Part shown: piece after piece, positions 1 to 7,400 of the stretch
How the letters are laid out: every line of letters begins with the position of its first letter
Position numbering within the stretch: position 1 is the first letter of the stretch
NCBI GenBank assembly: GCA_964465065.1
Contig: CAYXHZ010000074.1
Span: 1-14,444, forward strand
Source: CAYMND01 sp964465065
GTDB taxonomy: Bacteria > Acidobacteriota > Aminicenantia > UBA2199
Reading direction: 5' to 3'
DNA: 14,444 bases
Position numbers and translations under genes: made by a program
Notes under the pieces: generated by a model
The model's database searches: none
What the model was told of the DNA's origin: nothing
The model's input: only the letters and a program-made list of their open reading frames with translations

Positions 1-1
1 A

Positions 2-52
2 TTCCGGAGCGGCGACGAGGACGATGCCCTGGCCGACATCTTCGCCTCCTGA
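2..52 (+). CDS. 3' end of an unidentified plus-strand gene (partial)
   Basis: The second forward frame is open from the window edge and ends in TGA at 50-52. It encodes a short acidic tail that reads FRSGDEDDALADIFAS, with mostly G/C third positions. The gene would be convergent with nadB, leaving a gap of only 32 nt. The tail is too short to assign a family. The other forward frames here look like antisense shadow of nadB or run into its coding strand, so this frame is the best candidate, but it is supported only by composition and position. Confidence 0.42.
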   Translation, partial: FRSGDEDDALADIFAS

Positions 53-84
53 ATCCTGCAAAAACCCGATCAGTTCAGGATCAG

Positions 85-1671
85 TCAGCCCGTTTTCTCG
101 TCGTCCCGCACAAAATGAGCGCCGCGGCTCGTCTTGTTGCGCAGCGCGCCGTAAACCACCATCATCGCCGTCAGCACCGAATCGCGCAGGTCGATGATGG
201 CGTTGCTCAATTCGCTCTTCTGGTAAAACTTGTCGATGCGGTGATGCAGGTACTCCAGGTCCGAGCGGGCCCTCTCCAGGCGTTTGCCGGTACGGATGAT
301 CCCGCTGTAATTCCACATGATGTATTTGATGATCACCCGATCCTGAAGGATCAGCGCCGGATCTATCGGCTCCTGCGGATAGGGGAATACCCAGGCCGGC
401 ACTTCGGAAATCAGGTAATCGCGTTCACCGTTCAGCCCCTGACCGGTGATGTGCTGCGCCGCCCGCGCCCCCCAGACCAGTCCTTCCAGCAGAGAAACGC
501 TGGCCAGACGGTTGGCGCCGTGCACTCCGGTGCTGGAAACTTCGCCGACGGCGTAGAGGTTCCTCAGGCTGGTGGCCCCGTCGAGATCGACCACCACTCC
601 GCCGCAGCTGAAATGGGCGGCCGGAATGACCGGTATCGGGCGTTTGGTGATGTCGATGCCGTGGCGGAGACAATTCTCGTAGATGGTCGGGAAGCGTTCG
701 GGGATGTTGATCTTGGCGAACGAGGCCAGATCGAGCAGCACGAATTCGTCGCCGTTCTCGATCATCTCGGCGTAGATCGCCCGGGACACGATATCGCGGG
801 GTGCCAGATCGCGCAGCGGGGAATAACGATCCATGAAGTATTCCCCCTTGCGGTTGAGCAGACGGGCCCCCTCGCCGCGGACCGCTTCGGAAATCAGGAA
901 GCTGTCGGCCTCCTTGTGGTACAGGGCGGTCGGATGGAACTGGATGTACTCCATGTTGGCGATGCGGGCAGCGGCCCGATGGGCCATGGCGATGCCGTTG
1001 CCGACGGCGAATTCCGGGTTGGTCGAATGCAGAAATATGCTGCTCAGTCCGCCGCTGGCCAGAATGACCTTGCGGGCGAAAACCCGCTGTACGGTTTTCT
1101 TCACGCTGTCGAAAACGTAGGCCCCGATGACCCGCGGCTCTTCGTACATGCGTTGCGGGTTGAGGGAATGGTGCGGGTAGGTCAAAAGGTCGATGGCCGT
1201 ATGCTGGTAGAGGAGCTGCACGGAGGGCAGCTTGCGGATGTAGGCGCCCATTGCCTGCTGGATGGCCTTTCCGGTCATGTCTTTGACGTTGAGGATGCGA
1301 CGGTTGGAATGCGCCCCTTCCTGGGCCAGCTGGAAGCTGCCGTTCTCCTTCTGGCTGAAGGGCACTTTCGCCTTTTCGATGAGGATTTTCTGCACCCAGG
1401 CCCGGGATTCCTCGACCAGCATCTCCACCGCCGGCCGGTTGTTGATCTGATCGCCGCTGCGAAAGATGTCCTCGACGAATAGTTCGGAAGGTTCATCCTC
1501 GGCCAGGGCGGCTATCCCCCCCTGGGCCAGTTGGGTGTTGGTGTCGCCCTGATCGTGACCCTTGGCGATCATCAGGGTGTCGACCCCGGCCTCGCCGAGC
1601 ATGATCGCCGCACTCATACCGGCGATTCCGGCACCGATGATCAGTACGTCCGTTTCGATATAATCCGGCAT
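85..1671 (-). CDS. nadB: L-aspartate oxidase NadB
   Basis: This FAD enzyme oxidises L-aspartate to iminoaspartate, the first step of de novo NAD synthesis; NadA then condenses it to quinolinate. The N-terminal dinucleotide-binding motif GAGIAG is at residues 13-18. The family signature blocks are present: TNTQLAQGGIAA near 45-56, QFHPTALY near 245, RGEGARLL near 266, HFSCGG near 353 and the FAD-closing GEVSSTGVHGANRLAS near 377-392. Residues equivalent to the E. coli active-site set (E118, H246, R292, H353, R388) can be aligned by eye. The length of 528 aa is normal. I chose ATG 1671 because AAAGGAAG lies 7 nt upstream; a GTG at 1677 overlaps the nadC stop but has no properly spaced ribosome site. 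It is the second gene of a nadC-nadB operon, starting 2 nt after nadC ends. nadA is not in the window. Confidence 0.96.
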   Translation of the reverse strand: MPDYIETDVLIIGAGIAGMSAAIMLGEAGVDTLMIAKGHDQGDTNTQLAQGGIAALAEDEPSELFVEDIFRSGDQINNRPAVEMLVEESRAWVQKILIEKAKVPFSQKENGSFQLAQEGAHSNRRILNVKDMTGKAIQQAMGAYIRKLPSVQLLYQHTAIDLLTYPHHSLNPQRMYEEPRVIGAYVFDSVKKTVQRVFARKVILASGGLSSIFLHSTNPEFAVGNGIAMAHRAAARIANMEYIQFHPTALYHKEADSFLISEAVRGEGARLLNRKGEYFMDRYSPLRDLAPRDIVSRAIYAEMIENGDEFVLLDLASFAKINIPERFPTIYENCLRHGIDITKRPIPVIPAAHFSCGGVVVDLDGATSLRNLYAVGEVSSTGVHGANRLASVSLLEGLVWGARAAQHITGQGLNGERDYLISEVPAWVFPYPQEPIDPALILQDRVIIKYIMWNYSGIIRTGKRLERARSDLEYLHHRIDKFYQKSELSNAIIDLRDSVLTAMMVVYGALRNKTSRGAHFVRDDEKTG

Positions 1672-1673
1672 AT

Positions 1674-2510
1674 TCACTTCCTTTGCACCAGCAGGGACAG
1701 GTCCAGAACCGGTGCCGAATGGGTCAGGGCACCGATGGAGACGCAGTCGATCCCCGGCGGCACCCGTTGCAGGGCATTAGCGAGCGAGACATTGCCCGAG
1801 ATTTCGTAAACCGTTCCCTCCGGTTTGATGGCCACGGCCGCGGCGGTCAGTTCCGGATCGAAATTGTCGAGCATGATCACCTCGGGTTTCAAGGCCAGAG
1901 CCTCGTGCAGTTCTGCGAGATTCTTGACTTCCACCTCGATGGCCAATTCCGGATGGACCGAACGAATGGCGCTCACCGCCTGACGGATCGAGCCGGCCAT
2001 TTCGATGTGATTTTCCTTGATCAAGGCCATGGCCGAAAGGTCGCGGCGATGGTTGTGGCCACCGCCATGGCGGACAGCCCGTTTTTCCAGATCGCGGAGC
2101 AGCGGCGTGGTCTTGCGGGTGTCCAGCACGCGGAGCGAACGCCCGGCGAAAAGATCGACAAAACGCCGGGTGAGCGTGGCGACGCCGCTCAGGTGCTGCA
2201 AAAAATTCAGAGCCACCCGTTCGGCGCCCAGAATCCGGCTCAGGCGTCCCCGGATCACGGCCACGAGGTCGGCCACCTGGACCCTGGATCCGTCCAGTAC
2301 CGGCAGATCGACTTCGGTGGTCGGATCGAAGAGCTCGAAGGTCCGTTTGAAAAGGTCCAGGCCCGACATCACGCCGGCCGCCTTGGCGATGACGCTGGCC
2401 TCGGCCGGCCGGTCCCAGTTCAGCAACGGGCCGGTCGTCACATCGTTTTCGGCATGGTCCTCGGCGAGAGCCTGGCGGATCAGGGCATCCCAATCGCTTG
2501 CATTTTCCAT
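1674..2510 (-). CDS. nadC: Nicotinate-nucleotide pyrophosphorylase (carboxylating), quinolinate phosphoribosyltransferase NadC
   Basis: NadC converts quinolinate and PRPP to nicotinate mononucleotide, CO2 and PPi in cytoplasmic NAD synthesis. The 278-residue protein has the family layout: EDHAENDVTT near residues 18-26, a barrel with TRKTTPLLRDLEKRAVRHGG at 131-150, GHNHR near 151-155, LIKENHI at 163-169, EVEVKN at 192-197 and IMLDNF at 212-217. These are the known PRPP- and quinolinate-binding blocks. It is the first gene of the nadC-nadB operon. The ATG at 2510 is the only sensible start, because no later Met precedes the conserved N-terminal block. No Shine-Dalgarno is visible. Instead a perfect TATAAT ends 6 nt before the ATG, so translation may be leaderless. 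Confidence 0.96.
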   Translation of the reverse strand: MENASDWDALIRQALAEDHAENDVTTGPLLNWDRPAEASVIAKAAGVMSGLDLFKRTFELFDPTTEVDLPVLDGSRVQVADLVAVIRGRLSRILGAERVALNFLQHLSGVATLTRRFVDLFAGRSLRVLDTRKTTPLLRDLEKRAVRHGGGHNHRRDLSAMALIKENHIEMAGSIRQAVSAIRSVHPELAIEVEVKNLAELHEALALKPEVIMLDNFDPELTAAAVAIKPEGTVYEISGNVSLANALQRVPPGIDCVSIGALTHSAPVLDLSLLVQRK

Positions 2511-2516
2511 AGCGGC

Positions 2517-2545
2517 ATTATAGAAGATCCACCGCCGCCGTACAA
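2517..2545 (-). promoter_or_regulatory. Sigma70-type promoter of nadC-nadB
   Basis: On the minus strand TTGTAC (2545-2540) and a perfect TATAAT (2522-2517) are separated by 17 nt. The predicted start of transcription is at or next to 2510, the A of the nadC ATG. The -10 is strong and the -35 moderate. The start site is inference. Confidence 0.6.
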
Positions 2546-2577
2546 GAAAATTATCGAATTGCGGCTGGATTCAGTCC

Positions 2578-2607
2578 TTGCCACGGTCATTTCCGGCATG
2601 CTAAAAT
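2578..2607 (+). promoter_or_regulatory. Sigma70-type promoter of the FHA-EBP1 gene
   Basis: TTGCCA (2578-2583) and TAAAAT (2602-2607) are separated by 18 nt, and the -10 is preceded by TGC as in an extended -10. The predicted transcription start is about 2613-2614, coincident with the ATG at 2613. It lies back-to-back with the nadC promoter in the 102-nt divergent gap. I see no sigma54 element here. Confidence 0.55.
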
Positions 2608-2612
2608 GGAAC

Positions 2613-3953
2613 ATGTTGCAAATCAGTAGCCCTGAACGCTGTTTTCGACTTCCTCAAGGTAGCTACCTCCTGGGCCGCACCCTCCCCTGTCACCTGCTCG
2701 TTCAGGAAATCACCGTTTCCGGCGAACACTGCCGCATCTGGCATCAGCCGGAAGGCTGGCGCATCAAAGATATCGGCAGCACCAACGGCACGGTCATGGA
2801 CGGGATGCCGCTGGTCAAAAATCAGGAATACCCCCTGCCCAGACAGAGCCGAATCAAACTGGGAACCGTAACCCTGGATCTGCAATGCGACGAATCGGAC
2901 GAGACCGGCGTACAGGCCCCATTTCCGTTGATCCTGCTGAGCCGGCAGGAAGAGACTTCGACCATCAACCAGAAAACACTGTACACCGCCATGACCCGAA
3001 CACGGGAACCCGGACCCGAGGACGACAGACCGGCCGAGATGACCAGCCGCTGCCCCGCCGTCCTGCGCATCTACCAGGAAGCCCGGGAGCTGGCCAAATC
3101 CGGCCTGCCCGTGGCCATCGAAGGCGAAACCGGCACCGGCAAAGAGTTGCTGGCCGGTTACATCCATGCCCAGAGCGGTCGGAAAGGCGAATTGATCACC
3201 CTGGTGCCGACCACCAACGAACCTTTGCAGGAAAGCGAATTTTTCGGTTACCGCAAAGGGGCCTTCACCGGCGCCGATCGGGATTACCCGGGCAAGATCA
3301 AACTGGCGGCCAACGGCACCCTGTTCCTCGATGAGCTGAGTCATATCCCCCATTCCCTGCAGGTCCGCCTGCTGCGTTTCCTGGAAAACGGCGAGATTTT
3401 CCCCCTGGGGGCGCAACGCGCCGAAACCGTTCGGGTCCGTCTGCTGGTCGCATCCAACATCCCCTTCCGCAACCTGGTCAAAAACGGTTCGCTGCGTGAG
3501 GATTTCTATTACCGCCTGTGTATCCACACCCTGTCCCTGCCTCCGTTACGGGAACGCGCCGATGACATCCTGCCCCTGTTCTGCCACTTTTTTTCGCCTA
3601 GTTCTCCGTACCGGGAAGACCTGCTTGCCGAGGAAACCGCCGTCTGCCTGCTGCGTTACTCCTGGCCTGGCAATATCCGGGAGCTGAAGGCCGAGGCCCA
3701 GCGCCTGCGTCTGAAGGCGACTCTTCTGGAGCAGATTACGGCCGACCATCTCAGTCCGGCGCTGCGCGGCGCGAGCGAGATCGGTTCCAGGCCGTCACCG
3801 TTGACCGACAACGGTCGCGACGAGCGGGAAAAGCGTATTATTCAAGAAACCCTGAACCAGTGCCGGGGAAACAAAAGTCTGGCCGCCGAACAGCTGCAGA
3901 TCAGCCGGCGTGGTCTGTACAAGAAGATGAAACGTCTGGGGATGGATGTGTAG
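2613..3953 (+). CDS. FHA-domain sigma54-dependent transcriptional activator (FHA-EBP1)
   Basis: The predicted cytoplasmic protein has 446 aa. An N-terminal FHA phosphothreonine-recognition domain (about 10-90) keeps G21-R22, S36-G-E-H and STNGT at 56-60. A sigma54 AAA+ domain (about 140-385) has Walker A GETGTGKE 171-178, GAFTGA 216-221, Walker B LFLDEL 237-242, the arginine-finger segment REDFYYRL 295-302 and WPGNIREL 351-358. A C-terminal Fis-type helix-turn-helix spans about 405-446. There is no receiver domain, so input probably comes through the FHA domain from a Ser/Thr kinase, plausibly the one at 4490-7768 (inference). The usual NCAAIP segment after Walker A is replaced by VPTTNEP, so the conserved Asn of the glutamate switch is missing. 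I chose ATG 2613 because it sits at the FHA border; an in-frame ATG at 2598 overlaps the promoter. The same frame stays open upstream over nadC, which is shadow. Confidence 0.9.
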   Translation: MLQISSPERCFRLPQGSYLLGRTLPCHLLVQEITVSGEHCRIWHQPEGWRIKDIGSTNGTVMDGMPLVKNQEYPLPRQSRIKLGTVTLDLQCDESDETGVQAPFPLILLSRQEETSTINQKTLYTAMTRTREPGPEDDRPAEMTSRCPAVLRIYQEARELAKSGLPVAIEGETGTGKELLAGYIHAQSGRKGELITLVPTTNEPLQESEFFGYRKGAFTGADRDYPGKIKLAANGTLFLDELSHIPHSLQVRLLRFLENGEIFPLGAQRAETVRVRLLVASNIPFRNLVKNGSLREDFYYRLCIHTLSLPPLRERADDILPLFCHFFSPSSPYREDLLAEETAVCLLRYSWPGNIRELKAEAQRLRLKATLLEQITADHLSPALRGASEIGSRPSPLTDNGRDEREKRIIQETLNQCRGNKSLAAEQLQISRRGLYKKMKRLGMDV

Positions 3954-3960
3954 TCGGTGA

Positions 3961-4036
3961 TGGCTCCCCGGGAGGGACTCGAACCCCCAACCTAGTGATT
4001 AACAGTCACCCGCTCTACCGATTGAGCTACCGGGGA
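3961..4036 (-). tRNA. tRNA-Asn (anticodon GTT)
   Basis: The minus strand folds into a full 76-nt cloverleaf with encoded CCA. The acceptor is TCCCCGG paired with CCGGGGA, the discriminator is G, and the D arm is GCTC/GAGC. The anticodon stem GGTGA/TCACT carries the loop CTGTTAA with anticodon GTT at 4003-4001, and the T arm is GGGGG TTCGAGT CCCTC. The 3' CCA lies only 7 nt from the stop codon of the convergent FHA-EBP1 gene, and no terminator is visible between them, so the precursor likely extends antisense into that gene. Confidence 0.97.
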
Positions 4037-4053
4037 AACCTGAAACGTCATAG

Positions 4054-4082
4054 ATTCTACCAAAAGCCCGCCGCACTGTCAA
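4054..4082 (-). promoter_or_regulatory. Sigma70 promoter of tRNA-Asn
   Basis: On the minus strand a perfect TTGACA (4082-4077) and TAGAAT (4059-4054) are separated by exactly 17 nt. The predicted start is about 4047, giving an 11-nt 5' leader on the tRNA precursor. The -35 begins 6 nt past the stop codon of the upstream gene. Confidence 0.82.
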
Positions 4083-4088
4083 TTGCCG

Positions 4089-4397
4089 TCAGCGCAATTT
4101 TTCCTGTACCGCCTCGATCTTGCCGCTCATGCTGAGTTCCTTGTCGCGGCGGTCGTCGATGCTGAGACGGGTCGACACCCGCCGGGCTCCCATGCGGAAA
4201 GGAAGTTCATGAACCCTGCGCACCGTTTCCAGAATCAGGTCGAGTTCCCCTTCCAGGACCGTAGCCATCGGCGTGAGCATCACTTTCAGCCCGACAACTG
4301 AACGCAACACTCCTTCCACATCCGCCACATAGGCGCTCAACGACGGCGAAGCGGTTCCCAGCGGAACGATGGTCAACTCGGCAACGACTTTGGACAT
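4089..4397 (-). CDS. MTH1187-family thiamine-binding protein (YqgV-like, DUF77)
   Basis: This 102-residue protein matches the small MTH1187/YkoF-type family by its conserved blocks: ELTIVPLGT near 7-15, LTPMATVLEGELD near 41-53, RRVHE near 60-64 and GARRVSTRLSIDDRRDK near 70-86. Members have ferredoxin-like folds, and some have been shown to bind thiamine; the physiological role is unsettled. It should be cytoplasmic, having no signal peptide. The start at 4397 is set by a strong GAGGAGGT 5-6 nt upstream; the reading frame is open for another 24 codons upstream but those residues are not family-like. It is divergent from the kinase gene and upstream of tRNA-Asn in the same direction. Nothing links it directly to the signalling genes around it. 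Confidence 0.88.
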   Translation of the reverse strand: MSKVVAELTIVPLGTASPSLSAYVADVEGVLRSVVGLKVMLTPMATVLEGELDLILETVRRVHELPFRMGARRVSTRLSIDDRRDKELSMSGKIEAVQEKLR

Positions 4398-4402
4398 GGT
4401 AC

Positions 4403-4410
4403 ACCTCCTC
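4403..4410 (-). promoter_or_regulatory. Shine-Dalgarno of the thiamine-binding-like gene
   Basis: The minus strand reads GAGGAGGT ending 5 nt before the ATG at 4397. This strong site decides the start and excludes the 24 extra codons upstream. Confidence 0.8.
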
Positions 4411-4414
4411 AACC

Positions 4415-4443
4415 AGTATGAATCAACGCAGCCGGTTTTGCAA
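4415..4443 (-). promoter_or_regulatory. Candidate promoter of the thiamine-binding-like gene
   Basis: On the minus strand TTGCAA (4443-4438) and CATACT (4420-4415) are 17 nt apart, each matching consensus at 4 of 6 positions. The implied start near 4408 would leave a leader of about 12 nt holding the Shine-Dalgarno. This is a weak call. Confidence 0.32.
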
Positions 4444-4449
4444 ATTTGC
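4440..4449. promoter_or_regulatory. 10-bp perfect palindrome between divergent -35 boxes
   Basis: GCAAATTTGC is a perfect 10-bp palindrome. It overlaps the candidate -35 boxes of both the minus-strand gene (4443-4438) and the kinase gene (4446-4451). The position fits an operator, but no regulator is known and the site is short. Confidence 0.3.
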
Positions 4450-4474
4450 TTTCCCGAATGAGGCGGCATAGAAT
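4446..4474 (+). promoter_or_regulatory. Candidate sigma70 promoter of the propeller-kinase gene
   Basis: TTGCTT (4446-4451) and TAGAAT (4469-4474) are separated by 17 nt. The implied start near 4481 gives an 8-9 nt leader before ATG 4490, with no convincing Shine-Dalgarno. I found no sigma54 element upstream of this gene. Confidence 0.45.
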
Positions 4475-4489
4475 CTGTTCGATCGAGCC

Positions 4490-7400
4490 ATGAACAAGTT
4501 CTTCGTTTCTTATTTCACCTCGCTTTTCATTGCCTTGGCATCCGGCCTGTCGACGCAGCAGAACGATTATTTCCAGGCCAGGCTGAGCATCGAATCCGGT
4601 CTGAGCAGCAACTTTGTCGCGGCCCTCATGCAGGACCGGCAGGGTTTCCTCTGGATCGGCACCAGCTACGGCCTCAACCGCTACGACGGTCAATCGTTCA
4701 GTACTTTTTTCTACCAGCCGCAAGACGCCAATTCGCTCGTCGACAGCAATGCCATGGCCCTGGCGCAGGACCAGACGGACCGGATCTGGGTAGGCTCACA
4801 CAGCGGTGGTCTGAGCTGTCTGGACCCCGACAGCGGCCGTTGGCGACGCTACCGCCATCAGCCGGAAAATCCGGACAGTCTGGCCTGCGACATGATCACC
4901 CAGATTCTCTGCGATCATCTGGGGCGGATCTGGGTGGCCACCTGGGGCGGCGGGCTGCAGCTCTTCAACCCGGCAAACCACGGCTTTTGCCATTTCCGTG
5001 TCGGGCACTGCGATAGACAAGGTCTGCAGAGCGATTACCTCACCAGTCTGGCGGAGGATCAGGCGGGAACGCTGTGGATCGGCACCTGGAACGGTTTGAA
5101 CCGTTTCGACCCGCAGACCGGGCACTGGAGCCACATCAAACACGATCCGGCCTCGGAGAACTCGCCGAGCAACGACAACATCAGGCGGGTGATCATCGAT
5201 AGCCGGGGCAGTCTGTGGATCGGAACCTGGGGCGGAGGCCTGAACTGTTTCGATCCGTCCCGAAACCGATGGCGCCGCTTCCGCTACGACCCGCAACGGC
5301 CGGACACCATCCGGGGCAACCTCATTTTCGCCCTGCAGACGGACCAGGCCGGCCAGATCTGGGTGGGAACCAATGCCAGAGGGGTCAACCGCTACGATCC
5401 GGCCGCCGATCGCTGGTCCTTTTACCCCGACAATTACACCAAGACCTATTTCACCGTCGAGACCATCCTCTTCGACCACAGCGGCATGATGTGGCTGGGG
5501 ACCGCCGGCAACGGCCTGCTCCGCTACCATCAAAATTGGAACCACTGGCATGTTTTCAACAACAGTCTCGATGACGAACTGCTGGGGAAAACCACCGGTA
5601 CCACCGTTACCTGTTCCCTGGAGGATCACCGCGGCAACCTGTGGATCGCCACCGGCGGCAGAGGCCTGCTTCACTTCAACCGCTCCCGCGATCAATGGGC
5701 CCGCCATCTCTACCCGGTACAGACCAATCCCAGACTGAGCATCGTCACGGCGCTGTTGGAGGATCGCCGACACAACCTGTGGGCCGGTGTTCCCCGGGGG
5801 CTGATCCGTTTCGGCGCCGATCAGCGCAGTTGGGAATACATTCAGATAGAAGGCAAGCCGGAAGGCTCACCCAGCGCCCTGCTCGAAGACAGGGATGGCT
5901 GGCTTTGGGTGTCAAGCGCCGCCGACGGACTGTTTCGCTATCACCCCAAAGCCAAGAAATGGCAGCACTTCCCCAGGGCCACCGCAGGCGGCGAACAGAT
6001 TCAAAACCTGTTTCTGGATGCCGGCGACCGACTTTGGATCGCCACCCATATGGGAATCCGGACGCTCCAAGCCGACCGGCGCAGCTGGAACGAATACCGC
6101 CATCGCCCCGACCGCAGCGATTCGCTGTGCAGCGATGTGGTCAACGATATCGTCCAGTCCGACCCGAATTGTTTCTGGATTGCGACCCGCAAAGGAATCA
6201 ACCGCTACCGGACCGACACGGGAAGCTGGAAAAGATGGTCGGTCGACCAGGGTCTGCCCCACAACGATGTCGGTTGTCTGCGCATCGACAAGAAGGGGCG
6301 GATCTGGGGCGGGACAAGCAACCACCTTTTCTGCCTCAACCCCGGCAACGACCAGATCGAGGTGTTCGACAAATCGGACGGCCTGCCCGGCACGGTCTTT
6401 TACCATGCCAATCAGACCCGGCAGGGCGATTTCATTTTCTGCTGCGATTGCGGATGCGTTGAATTCAACCCCGAGGAAGTCACCCGCAAATCCCTGCCCC
6501 CGGCCATCGCCGTCAGCTCGCTGCAAATCCCCGGAAGACCACGCCAACTCTTCGTTAAACCCGGCTTGTCACTCACGTTGCCCTACAACCGGAACGCCTT
6601 CAGCGTCGATTTCGCCGCATTCGATTACGAATGGCCGGACAAGAACCGCTTCGTTCACAAACTGGAAGGCTTCGATCGGGAGTGGATCGACATGGCAACC
6701 CGCAACTCCGCCAGCTACACCAATCTGCCGCCAGGACGGTACACCCTGCGGATCAAAGGCGCCAACAGCGACGGAGTCTGGAGCCCGGTCGGCGCCTCTC
6801 TGTCCATCCGCATCATTCCGCCGTTCTGGCGGACTCATTGGTTTTACGCTCTGGCCCTGTGCACCTTCGCCTACCTTTCATACCTGTCGATCTCACTGAT
6901 CAAGCGCCATGTCCTGCTGCTGACCCAATGGAAAAAGAAAAACCACATCGGATCCTATAAAATCATCAGAACGCTGGGAGTCGGAGGCATGGCCACCGTG
7001 TACCAGGCCTGCCATCTGCTCAGAAAGCGGCAGATCGTGGCCATCAAAGTGCTGCACGAAGAGCAGGCCCCAAGCCCGGTTCAGCAGAAACGCTTCCGTC
7101 AGGAAGCTTCGATCATCGACCAGATCGATCACCCCAACATCGTCAAAATACTGGAACGCGGCAGCCACGGGGACACCCTGTACATCGTCATGGAGTACCT
7201 GGACGGTCAAACCATCGCTCAGCGCCTCAGGGAATCGGGCCCCTTCCCCGTCGACGCCTGGCTGGAAATCATGAAACAGCTGGCCGATGTGCTGCACAAA
7301 CTCCACAGTCACGGCATCATTCACCGCGACCTCAAACCGGCCAACGTCATGCTGATCGACACGCCGGAGCGGATCAACCATGTCAAAATCCTCGATTTCG

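Noticed and set aside
45..100. Possible bidirectional terminator between the first partial gene and nadB
   Set aside because: CTGAATCCTG and CAGGATCAG can pair with one bulge, but the loop is long and no T-run follows directly on either strand.
115..1482. 455-codon plus-strand open frame opposite nadB
   Set aside because: It lies antisense to the clearly recognisable nadB, has no family-like motifs, and is expected from GC-rich codon bias.
1683..2597. 915-nt upstream extension of the FHA-EBP1 frame, opposite nadC
   Set aside because: The conserved FHA domain begins at 2613 and a promoter lies just before it. The extension is antisense to nadC and has no recognisable domain.
3961..4036. tRNA-Asn as an integration site for a mobile element
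   Set aside because: No integrase gene, no direct repeat of the tRNA 3' end and no composition break were seen near it.
4434..4450. Possible sigma54 promoter upstream of the kinase (GG followed by TTGCT)
   Set aside because: GG (4434-4435) and GC (4448-4449) are 12 nt apart, not the required 10, and the TGGCAC element is absent.
4796..5773. 325-codon minus-strand open frame inside the kinase gene
   Set aside because: It is antisense to the propeller repeats and its repetitive look mirrors them. It has no independent start signals.
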